From contig CAIPFQ010000170.1 in NCBI GenBank assembly GCA_903864395.1, forward strand, positions 1 through 6,273: 6,273 bases of DNA, read 5' to 3'. Below are positions 1 to 5,287 of the stretch, piece by piece (position 1 is the stretch's first letter; each line of letters begins with the position of its first letter). The DNA is from an uncultured Chlamydiae bacterium. Lineage in GTDB: Bacteria; Chlamydiota; Chlamydiia; Chlamydiales; SM23-39. The notes under the pieces were generated by a model. That model did no database searches. It had not been told where the DNA came from and worked only from the letters and a program-made list of their open reading frames with translations. Both the position numbers and the translations under genes were made by a program.

Positions 1-25
1 CAAAAATTTTTGGATATCTCCACAT
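1..25 (-). CDS. mnmG: Probable 5' end of mnmG (tRNA uridine-modification enzyme), cut by the left edge
   Basis: Only eight codons are visible on the minus strand, reading MWRYPKIF, and the next codon begins with G. Chlamydial MnmG (GidA) proteins, as I remember them, begin with a very similar string (MW, a basic or polar residue, YP, then an aromatic residue and D before the FAD-binding VIVIG.GHAG motif), and a GAT codon for that Asp would fit the last visible base. MnmG is the FAD-dependent partner of MnmE and makes the cmnm5 modification of wobble uridine in tRNA in the cytoplasm. The start lies 20 bp after the stop of the small ribosomal-protein gene on the same strand, so the two are probably co-transcribed. 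There is no strong Shine-Dalgarno; GAGTCAAGAA just upstream is the only candidate. With so few codons this is an informed guess and could be a chance ATG. Confidence 0.4.
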
Positions 26-45
26 ATTTCTTGACTCAACGATCT

Positions 46-135
46 CTACTTCTTTTTGTGTCGATCGCGCCGTCTACGTTTTTTTCTTTTGTGGCGTGCG
101 ATTTTCGCGCGTCGTTTCTTTTTTACAGAAGACAT
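46..135 (-). CDS. 29-aa basic ribosomal small-subunit protein, AURKAIP1/COX24 (mS38/bS22) type
   Basis: Reading the minus strand from ATG at 135 to TAG at 48-46 gives a 29-residue protein beginning MSSVKKKRRAKIARHKRKKR and ending RRRDRHKKK. About two thirds of the residues are Lys or Arg. The order KKKRR.KIA.HKRKK followed by R..RHK is the signature of the AURKAIP1/COX24 domain. Bacterial members are annotated as very short proteins and are related to mitochondrial small-subunit protein mS38 and mycobacterial bS22, which sit in the decoding region of the 30S subunit and bind rRNA. Proteins of almost the same sequence and length are, to my memory, present in Chlamydiae. An AAGGGATAAG purine stretch at 143-152 may act as a distant ribosome-binding site. 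The gene is divergent from the SNF2 gene and lies directly upstream of the presumed mnmG start. Gene finders often miss it because of its length. A chance ORF with this exact basic pattern is unlikely. Confidence 0.8.
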   Translation of the reverse strand: MSSVKKKRRAKIARHKRKKRRRRDRHKKK

Positions 136-222
136 GGTTTTTCTTATCCCTTAAAAAGCTTTGTTGCTAGGTTCTAGCTTAGAGCATTCGCCCCTAAAAA
201 GTAAAGGGTTGTTTTTCTCCTC

Positions 223-252
223 TTTCCATTTTTAGGAAGAAGCTGTTATACT
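223..252 (+). promoter_or_regulatory. Candidate sigma70-type promoter of the SNF2-SWIM operon
   Basis: The -35-like TTTCCA at 223-228 matches four of six consensus positions. The -10-like TATACT at 247-252 matches five of six. The 18-bp spacing is acceptable. It lies 40 bp upstream of the start codon and immediately before the duplicated Shine-Dalgarno region, so the leader would be about 35 nt long. This is prediction by eye only. Confidence 0.4.
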
Positions 253-264
253 TAATCCTGAAAA

Positions 265-288
265 TCGCAAGGAAGGTCGCAAGGAAGG
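265..288 (+). repeat. Exact 12-bp tandem duplication carrying two Shine-Dalgarno sequences
   Basis: TCGCAAGGAAGG occurs twice back to back, at 265-276 and 277-288. Each copy contains AAGGAAGG, which pairs well with the 3' end of 16S rRNA. The second copy runs on into GAG at 289-291 and lies a few bases before the ATG at 293; the first is 12 bp further out. The strong second site supports 293 as the start of the SNF2 gene. The first copy could act as a standby ribosome site or be a neutral slippage product. Confidence 0.8.
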
Positions 289-292
289 GAGT

Positions 293-2941
293 ATGGAATT
301 AGGTTTTTCTCCAGAAGGAAAAATTTTTCCTTATAAGGAAGATTCTATAGAGATATCCTCTCCTGCGAATGATTTTTTTGAATTAGAAGATCTTTTTAAA
401 AAAGATTTTCCCTTGGCTCTTGTTCGCCTGGGGCTCTCCGATTTTAAAACAGAGCTTTCTCCAAGCGTGTTTTTTTGGCAGTCCTTTGCCCGTCTTTTCA
501 TTGCCTCTGTCTGTAAATTGCAGAGCATAGCTTCCATGCCGCTTCCGTCTGTCTCTGATTTAGAGAGCCTCCTTGCGGGGGCTCCTTTTATGCGGGGCTC
601 TGAATACATTTCTTTGCCATTTCTCCTCGAATTTTGGGCGAGGATGAGAGAGGCTCTCCGCGCTGACACGAGGGTCTTTCAAGGGTCTTTGCAAGAGTAT
701 TTTAATCAATACGGCGGACGCTGGAGCCTGGCTGGTTTTGTTTGTTTTCATTTGGCAGAGAATAAAAGTCATCCAACCAAGCCGTTTGCTTTTCTTGCGA
801 CGTACACAACGGCGCCCTCTGAGGACCCTGCTGCCCAGCATCTCCCTTTGAAGCGCGCAATACAAAATTCGACGCCAGCACAGCTTCTAAATCTTTTGGC
901 TCCAGTGCAAAAGGCTGCTGCGCTAAGCCCTTTTGTGCAACGGATTGTCGATTCAGGGGCTCTTTTTGAAGCGGTTGCTTGGACAGCGCGGGAGGCACAC
1001 CAGTTTTTGCAAGAAATCCCTTTGATGGAGGGCAGTGGTGTGGTGATTCGAGTGCCCAACTGGTGGAGCGCGAAAAAGCCTGCGCGTCTCAAAGCGCAAG
1101 TGCAAATCGGAGATACAGCGCCCTCGATGCTGGGCTTGGATAGCTTGCTTACCTTCGATATTCGGCTCGCGCATCCTGATGGAGATTCTTTGAGCTTAGA
1201 GGAATGGGAAGCTCTTGCGCGGGGAGGCGAAAAATTTGTAAAGCTTCGAGGCAACTGGGTAGAAATCGACGCTGAAAAGCTAGGGGAGCTTCTTTCTCAG
1301 TGGAATCGGCTGAAGCGCTCTGCGAAAGAAGGTCTTTCGATGGCGGAGGCGTTGCGCCTTTTGGCAGGAGGCCCTAGTGCTGGCCTTGGGGAGTCTAAGG
1401 CGGAATCTGTGTGTTCAGAATGGCTGCAAGTGCTCCCTGGCAGCTGGCTTCAAGAAGCGATTTCGCAACTAAAAAATCCAGAGGCAAAGGGCGTTGAAGT
1501 TGTGGAAGAGGTTTTGGCCCAATCGCTTCAAGCGACGCTGCGCCCTTATCAAAGAAGAGGGGTGCAATGGCTTTGGACTTTGTATCAGTTGCGCCTTGGG
1601 GGCTGCCTTGCCGATGATATGGGATTGGGAAAAACGATTCAAGTGCTCTCTCTTCTTTTAACGATCAAGGCGTTAAGAGGCGTAGGTCTTCCTCACTTAT
1701 TGGTGGTCCCTGCGTCGCTTCTTGGGAATTGGCAAGCGGAATCTCACCGTTTTGCGCCAACATTGAGCGTGCGTCTGATTGTTTCGGGGGCTCGGGAGGA
1801 TAATTGTTCGGAAGGGGTCGATCTTTTTATCACTACGTATGGAAATCTCTATCGATCGGAATGGATGCAAACCAAAGAGTGGGACTTGGTCGTTTTGGAT
1901 GAGGCGCAGGCGATTAAAAATCCTGGCGCCAAGCAAACAATGGCTGCAAAATCTCTGCGCTCTCAGATGCGTCTTGCTTTGACGGGAACCCCTGTTGAAA
2001 ATCGACTGGGAGATCTTTGGTCGCTCTTTGATTTTACTTCGCCAGGTCTTTTGGGCTCTGCCAAAGCTTTTAGTTCTTTATTGAAGAGCGCCGATGCATC
2101 GCGCTTTATTGCCGCGCTAAGAAAACTGACGCAGCCCTATATTTTGCGACGAATGAAGACGGATCGGACGATTATTGCAGATCTTCCCGATAAAACAGAG
2201 ATGAAAACCTATTGCCATTTGAGCGATTCTCAAATTCGCCTCTATCAAGAGACGACAGAGGATTTGATTTTGCAGCTTGAAAAAGCTGAGGGAATGAAGC
2301 GGCGCGGCCTTGTCCTGGCCTCTTTGATGCGTTTGAAACAAATTTGCAATCATCCTGTGCAGTGGTTAGGCGTCGGAGAGTATGAAGAGGGAGCGAGTGG
2401 AAAATGGGCGCGGCTGCGTGAAATTTGCGAAGCCATTTGTGAAAAACAGGAAAAAGTGTTGATTTTTACACAATTCAAAGAAATCATTGCGCCGCTTTTT
2501 GCTTTTTTAACGAAAATCTTTGGCCAAGAGGGACTGATGCTTCACGGAGGAACAGCTGTATCGCAAAGAGCTCTTCTTGTGGAAAAGTTTCAAACAGACC
2601 CGGGGTGTCCCTTTTTTCTGCTCTCCTTGAAGGCGGGAGGCACTGGGCTGAATTTGACCAGGGCGTCGCATGTCATTCACTTTGATCGCTGGTGGAATCC
2701 CGCTGTGGAAAATCAGGCGACGGATCGCGCCTATCGCATTGGACAAAAACGCTCTGTGCTTGTGCATCAATTTGTATGTCGAGGAACGATCGAAGAAAAA
2801 ATTGATCTGTTGATTGAATCAAAAAAGAATTTATCTAAAGAATTGCTCGAAGGGAGTGGGGAGATTTTGTTCACTGAGTTATCGAATGACCAGGTGATCG
2901 ATTTGGTCTCGCTCGACCTTTCTAGGGCGTTAGGAGAATAA
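293..2941 (+). CDS. SNF2-family DEAD/DEAH-box DNA translocase (helicase superfamily 2)
   Basis: A complete 882-residue SWI2/SNF2 ATPase, expected to be a cytoplasmic ATP-driven translocase on double-stranded DNA rather than a strand-separating helicase. Residues about 237-375 look like the bacterial SNF2-associated domain (DUF3670 type), including RVPNWW and KLRGNWVEID (W322). The ATPase core then shows Walker A DDMGLGKT (441-448, Lys447), Walker B DEAQ (536-539), motif III LTGTP (to Pro567), motif V GGTGLNL (from G782) and motif VI QATDRAYRIGQ (808-818, with Arg812 and Arg815). All motifs are intact, so it should be active. The first ~230 residues are not recognised. The length is typical of the bacterial group that includes B. 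subtilis YwqA. It is the first gene of a two-gene operon with a SWIM-domain gene 3 bp downstream, a conserved pairing whose role in the cell is unknown. The start is chosen for its strong Shine-Dalgarno sequence. Confidence 0.95.
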   Translation: MELGFSPEGKIFPYKEDSIEISSPANDFFELEDLFKKDFPLALVRLGLSDFKTELSPSVFFWQSFARLFIASVCKLQSIASMPLPSVSDLESLLAGAPFMRGSEYISLPFLLEFWARMREALRADTRVFQGSLQEYFNQYGGRWSLAGFVCFHLAENKSHPTKPFAFLATYTTAPSEDPAAQHLPLKRAIQNSTPAQLLNLLAPVQKAAALSPFVQRIVDSGALFEAVAWTAREAHQFLQEIPLMEGSGVVIRVPNWWSAKKPARLKAQVQIGDTAPSMLGLDSLLTFDIRLAHPDGDSLSLEEWEALARGGEKFVKLRGNWVEIDAEKLGELLSQWNRLKRSAKEGLSMAEALRLLAGGPSAGLGESKAESVCSEWLQVLPGSWLQEAISQLKNPEAKGVEVVEEVLAQSLQATLRPYQRRGVQWLWTLYQLRLGGCLADDMGLGKTIQVLSLLLTIKALRGVGLPHLLVVPASLLGNWQAESHRFAPTLSVRLIVSGAREDNCSEGVDLFITTYGNLYRSEWMQTKEWDLVVLDEAQAIKNPGAKQTMAAKSLRSQMRLALTGTPVENRLGDLWSLFDFTSPGLLGSAKAFSSLLKSADASRFIAALRKLTQPYILRRMKTDRTIIADLPDKTEMKTYCHLSDSQIRLYQETTEDLILQLEKAEGMKRRGLVLASLMRLKQICNHPVQWLGVGEYEEGASGKWARLREICEAICEKQEKVLIFTQFKEIIAPLFAFLTKIFGQEGLMLHGGTAVSQRALLVEKFQTDPGCPFFLLSLKAGGTGLNLTRASHVIHFDRWWNPAVENQATDRAYRIGQKRSVLVHQFVCRGTIEEKIDLLIESKKNLSKELLEGSGEILFTELSNDQVIDLVSLDLSRALGE

Positions 2942-2944
2942 AAA

Positions 2945-3907
2945 ATGGGATTTTGGCCTCGTTATGTTCCCGTGGCAGAGAGACGGGCAAAAGCTGCGAA
3001 GCAATTAAAAGCTGCGAAGGCAAAGGGAAATCCCCTGAACCCAGTGGTTGTGGAAGGGCGTCAGATTGCGCAAACTTTTTGGGGCAAAGCTTGGTGCGAG
3101 CACCTTGAGAAATTTAGCGATTATGAGAATCGGCTGCCGCGGGGGCGCACCTATGTGCGCAATGGCTCTGTGATTGATTTACAAATTAGCCCTGGAAAAG
3201 TGGCAGCGCAGGTCGTGGGCTCGTATCCTTATAAAATTGTGATCGAGATTAAGGAGATGGCGCGAGAGAAATGGAAGGCTCTCGCCGCCTCTTGCTCTGG
3301 AAAGATTGATTCTTTGATTGAGCTCTTACAGGGCAAATTTTCAAAAGCGGTGATGGCGCAAATGATTGATCCCCAAGGAGGCCTTTTTCCTAACGAGAGT
3401 GAAATTTCTATGCGCTGCTCTTGTCCTGATAGCGCGGATATGTGTAAACATATCGCAGCGGTTCTCTATGGGGTAGGTGCTTGTTTGGACACAAAGCCCG
3501 AGTGGCTCTTTACCTTGCGTCATGTGGATCATCTTGAGTTGATTGCAACGGTTGGGGCAGAGACGCTGCTGACGGGGTCAGCGCAAGGTGTGGATGTACT
3601 GGAAGACGGAGATCTTTCTTCTCTCTTTGGGATCGATGTGGCAGCGCCCTCGAATGCGAAAGAGACTCCTATTGCAGCCGTTGAAAAACTCCCTGAGAAA
3701 AAAGCTCGATTTGTGAAAAAGCCGAAGATTGAACAGGCTGTTGCAGTGGATGTGAGCTTGCTTCAAGCGGCTAAATTGCTTTGCATTACACAGAAGCATT
3801 TGCGTCAGCTTGTAGAAAATAAGTCGATTGCCTCGTCTTTAAAAGGAAAAGAAGAGCGCATATCTTTTGAAGAAATTTTGCGCTATAGAAAGAAAATGTT
3901 ACTTTAG
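2945..3907 (+). CDS. SWIM zinc-finger protein with C-terminal excisionase-like helix-turn-helix
   Basis: A complete 320-residue protein translated from an ATG 3 bp after the SNF2 stop; its Shine-Dalgarno AGGAG (2932-2936) lies inside the end of the SNF2 gene, which suggests coupled translation. Residues 1-150 contain the conserved N-terminal block of bacterial SWIM proteins (FWGKAWCEHLE, LPRGRTYVRNG, VGSYPYKI). The SWIM zinc site is C158-S-C160-x6-C167-K-H169, the exact CxCxnCxH pattern, followed by a helix. After a Lys/Pro/Ala-rich linker (about 215-262), residues about 270-318 (QAAKLLCITQKHLRQLVENK, then ISFEEILRYRKK) read like a MerR/excisionase-type helix-turn-helix. SWIM domains bind DNA or proteins, and this family is repeatedly found beside SNF2 ATPases (compare B. 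subtilis ywqA-ywqB), so it is probably the partner or targeting subunit of the upstream translocase. The C-terminal HTH is not something I recall as standard in the family. Confidence 0.92.
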   Translation: MGFWPRYVPVAERRAKAAKQLKAAKAKGNPLNPVVVEGRQIAQTFWGKAWCEHLEKFSDYENRLPRGRTYVRNGSVIDLQISPGKVAAQVVGSYPYKIVIEIKEMAREKWKALAASCSGKIDSLIELLQGKFSKAVMAQMIDPQGGLFPNESEISMRCSCPDSADMCKHIAAVLYGVGACLDTKPEWLFTLRHVDHLELIATVGAETLLTGSAQGVDVLEDGDLSSLFGIDVAAPSNAKETPIAAVEKLPEKKARFVKKPKIEQAVAVDVSLLQAAKLLCITQKHLRQLVENKSIASSLKGKEERISFEEILRYRKKMLL

Positions 3908-4413
3908 AAAAAGGGCGTCCATTTGAATTTCTTGATCGACAACGGAATGAAAGTGATTGTTTCGCTTTGTTCCGTATGTTGTGATGAGCGTGAGAAATGT
4001 TGATTTTTTTGTTTTTGTGAGGTTCTCAAAGCATGATTTTTTTGTTTGCAAAGTTTTCGCATAAGCTTGGTCTATACAAAATTCTCCTTCATAAAATTTA
4101 ATTTCGCAAAGATTAATGCAGTGGTCGGCTCGATCAATTACTAAATCGATTTCTGCGCCACATTCTTTGGTTTTTTTTGCCATTTTGAAGTTTTTGTGAG
4201 TACAGCTCCAATTTCGAGGGCTGCCTTAATGCTTTCGATCGACTTTAGGCAGATCGCTTCGAATGCATGGCCTGTCCAGCTTCTCCAAGAGGGAGAGCCT
4301 CTTTGCATCATCCAATAACCGGGACTTTTTGTTTGCAAATCGAGAGAGGAGTCCAATACTGTATGCAAATCCTTTTGTTCTCTTTCTCGACCAATAATTT
4401 CCATTTTTCCCAT
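3899..4413 (-). pseudogene. Remnant of an archaeal-type ATPase / DUF234 ATP-binding protein, deleted and frameshifted
   Basis: The minus strand begins with an N-terminus typical of this family (MEIIGREREQKDL from ATG 4404; ATG 4413 is also in frame). Within about 20 residues it jumps to the C-terminal half (GYWMMQRGSPSWRSWTGHAF, then EAICLKSIESIKAALEIG). The whole ATPase core with the Walker A and B motifs is missing, an in-frame deletion whose junction lies near 4341-4356. The reading frame then breaks at an A8 tract (4171-4178, minus strand) and continues in another frame as KKTKECGAEIDLVIDRADHC up to TAA at 3901-3899. GAEIDLVI and CEIKF are the conserved nuclease-like C-terminal motifs of the family. 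A frame shift equal to the loss of one A restores the protein. Intact relatives are, from memory, about 450-500 residues; some 170 are left here. It cannot work as an ATPase. Its last 9 bp overlap the end of the convergent SWIM gene, so the original C-terminus seems preserved. Confidence 0.85.
4171..4178 (-). other. A8 homopolymer tract at the frameshift in the ATPase remnant
   Basis: On the minus strand GC-A8-CC reads SKWQKKPKNVAQ in the upstream frame and MAKKTKECGAEIDL in the downstream frame. Only the downstream frame continues into the conserved C-terminal family motif. The offset between frames equals one missing A (nine to eight) or two extra bases. Replication slippage or a sequencing error in the homopolymer could each explain it. 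Confidence 0.75.
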
Positions 4414-4425
4414 AACAACTCATTT

Positions 4426-4491
4426 TTTGCGCTGAATATGACATTAATTATAGCGCAAGATGAAAAAATAGGCAAGTTTGCGCTGGATATG
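4426..4491. repeat. Pair of 15-bp direct repeats flanking the minus-strand promoter
   Basis: TTTGCGCTGAATATG (4426-4440) and TTTGCGCTGGATATG (4477-4491) differ at one base and start 51 bp apart. Between them AGCGCAA (4452-4458) forms a perfect inverted repeat with TTGCGCT (4478-4484). One copy sits at the predicted transcription start and the other just upstream of the -35 box, an arrangement that fits regulator binding sites, although a relic of recombination is also possible. Confidence 0.5.
4447..4475 (-). promoter_or_regulatory. Strong sigma70-type promoter reading into the ATPase remnant
   Basis: On the minus strand TTGCCT (4475-4470) and a perfect TATAAT (4452-4447) are separated by exactly 17 bp. 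Transcription should start near 4440, about 30 bp before the ATGs at 4413 and 4404. The promoter therefore appears intact although the gene it serves is broken. Near-identical 15-bp repeats lie on either side of it. Confidence 0.6.
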
Positions 4492-4499
4492 GCGTAATT

Positions 4500-4512
4500 C
4501 ATGGTAGCCATG
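4500..4512. promoter_or_regulatory. Distal CATGG-TAG-CCATG palindrome upstream of the toxin-antitoxin genes
   Basis: CATGG (4500-4504) and CCATG (4508-4512) form a perfect 5-bp inverted repeat around TAG. The same half-sites return at 4559-4577 nearer the antitoxin start. Paired palindromes of this sort are typical operators for antitoxin or toxin-antitoxin complexes, so this is a candidate second binding site. Confidence 0.4.
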
Positions 4513-4540
4513 GGGTTTATTTCGCCTGCTGGAGTGGGTC

Positions 4541-4577
4541 TTGAGATGGACATAAATACATGGTCATGTTACCATGG
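4541..4577 (+). promoter_or_regulatory. Candidate promoter and overlapping operator of the toxin-antitoxin operon
   Basis: TTGAGA (4541-4546) matches the -35 consensus at five of six positions. CATGTT (4565-4570), 18 bp downstream, is a weak -10. The -10 sits exactly in the spacer of the inverted repeat CATGGT (4559-4564) / ACCATG (4571-4576), so a protein bound to the palindrome would block it. That is the usual layout for autorepression by Phd-type antitoxins. Transcription would start near 4577, which leaves a short leader before the ATG at 4604. Confidence 0.45.
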
Positions 4578-4603
4578 TCTTAATCTCAAAAGAGGGTGTT
4601 TGT

Positions 4604-4834
4604 ATGTCGGAATTTATCCAAGCGGGAAAATTTAAAGCGCAGTGTTTAAGACTGATGGATCGGGTGCAGAGAACTAAAAGAAGAATTGTGATTACAAAGC
4701 GCAACAAGCCTGTTGCGCAACTTATTCCTATAGAGAAAGATGTATCTGTTTTATTTGGAAAAATGAAAGGAACGGTTCAGATTCTCGGGGATATTATTTC
4801 TCCCATTGAAGAGGTGTGGGATGCCACGCATTAA
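4604..4834 (+). CDS. Type II antitoxin, Phd/YefM family
   Basis: A 76-residue antitoxin. The N-terminal part has the Phd/YefM DNA-binding fold signature (FKAQCLRLMDRVQ, then IVITKRNKPVAQLIPI), which dimerises and binds the operator. The C-terminal part (LFGKMKGTVQILGDIISPIE, then EVWDATH) is the segment that wraps around and neutralises a VapC toxin; the FGKMKGTV..LGDI block is characteristic of antitoxins paired with Sll0205-like PIN toxins. I chose ATG 4604 because AGAGGG (4591-4596) is well placed before it. The in-frame ATG at 4574 would add ten residues, lies inside the operator palindrome and has no ribosome-binding site. The gene overlaps the toxin gene by 14 bp, which allows translational coupling with the antitoxin made first. 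It is expected to repress its own operon, probably together with the toxin. Confidence 0.92.
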   Translation: MSEFIQAGKFKAQCLRLMDRVQRTKRRIVITKRNKPVAQLIPIEKDVSVLFGKMKGTVQILGDIISPIEEVWDATH

Positions 4835-5267
4835 TGTTCTTAAGCAGCACAAGCTTTTGCTCGACACGCACGTATGGATTTGGATGGCCATGGGGGACCC
4901 AGTGGTTACTTTAGCTATGAGACAGGCTATAGAGAGGGCGAAAGAGTGTGATCATTTATTAATTTCTCCGATTTCAATTTGGGAAATATCGATGTTGGCA
5001 GAAAGAAAAAGAATTACTTTAGAGATGGATGTGACTGATTGGATTAAACAGTGGGTAGATCTTCCTGGGATTTCTCTTGCTACCTTTTCTTTGCAAGTAG
5101 CTATTTTGAGCAATCGGTTGCCAGGAACAATTCATGGTGATCCAGCGGGTCGAATTCTTATTGCTAGTGCATATGAGTATGGTGCGGTATTAGTGAGCGC
5201 AGATGAAAAAATTTTACGATTTGGTGAGGGAGCTTTTATTTCTGTATGTGATCCCACGGCGAAGTGA
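4821..5267 (+). CDS. vapC: Type II toxin, VapC family PIN-domain ribonuclease with one altered active-site residue
   Basis: A 148-residue PIN-domain protein of the Sll0205-like VapC group. Such toxins are Mg-dependent RNases that cut specific RNAs, usually tRNA or rRNA, when the antitoxin is degraded. Visible acidic sites are Asp15 in LLLDTHVWIW, Glu55 in SIWEIS, Asp107 in HGDPAGR and Asp128 in SADEKI. Family members normally read HGDP.DR, and the Asp before Arg is one of the metal-binding residues; here it is Gly110 (GGT, one transition from GAT). Activity may therefore be reduced or lost, unless Asp107 compensates. The start is ATG 4821, preceded by GAGGTG (4811-4816); a TTG at 4806 in the same frame would add five unlikely residues. 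The gene overlaps the antitoxin by 14 bp. Its 3' end converges on the nuclease gene with a 20-bp gap. Confidence 0.9.
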   Translation: MPRINVLKQHKLLLDTHVWIWMAMGDPVVTLAMRQAIERAKECDHLLISPISIWEISMLAERKRITLEMDVTDWIKQWVDLPGISLATFSLQVAILSNRLPGTIHGDPAGRILIASAYEYGAVLVSADEKILRFGEGAFISVCDPTAK

Positions 5268-5287
5268 CAACAGCCCTCTATGAAAAT

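Larger units (their letters stand above)
136..292. promoter_or_regulatory. Divergent intergenic region between the small ribosomal-protein gene and the SNF2 operon
   Basis: This AT-rich stretch must hold promoters for both directions. On the plus strand TTTCCA (223-228), an 18-bp gap and TATACT (247-252) form a plausible sigma70-type promoter, with transcription expected to start near 259. On the minus strand TTTACT (205-200), an 18-bp gap and TAAGCT (181-176) is a much weaker candidate. A perfect GCTAG-GTT-CTAGC hairpin (166-178) lies in what would be the minus-strand leader. The 11-mers CCCTTAAAAAG (148-158) and CCCCTAAAAAG (191-201) form a near-identical direct repeat of unknown meaning. 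I found no coding potential here. Confidence 0.4.

Noticed and set aside
1..12. Palindrome CAAAAATTTTTG as a possible terminator or operator
   Set aside because: It is a pure A/T palindrome at the window edge that probably lies within coding sequence; no GC stem or T tract.
769..1254. Long antisense frame of 161 codons inside the SNF2 gene
   Set aside because: It lies opposite a well-conserved coding sequence, with no recognisable domain and a composition typical of a reverse-strand shadow.
4226..4444. Minus-strand frame of 72 codons overlapping the ATPase remnant
   Set aside because: The recognisable family motifs (IIGREREQ, GYWMMQRGSPSW) are in the neighbouring frame; this one is a shadow.
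4308..4553. Minus-strand open frame of 81 codons across the TA upstream region (MSISRPTPAGEINPMATM...)
   Set aside because: It overlaps the ATPase remnant in another frame, the strong minus-strand promoter and the operator palindromes, resembles no family I know, and has no good ribosome-binding site.
4574..4603. Upstream in-frame ATG as start of the antitoxin
   Set aside because: It lies inside the inverted repeat and at the predicted transcription start, has no Shine-Dalgarno, and would add residues not seen in the family; ATG 4604 follows AGAGGG.
4806..4820. TTG start for the toxin giving five additional residues
   Set aside because: ATG 4821 has a GAGGTG upstream and gives the normal short N-terminus before LLLDTHVW.
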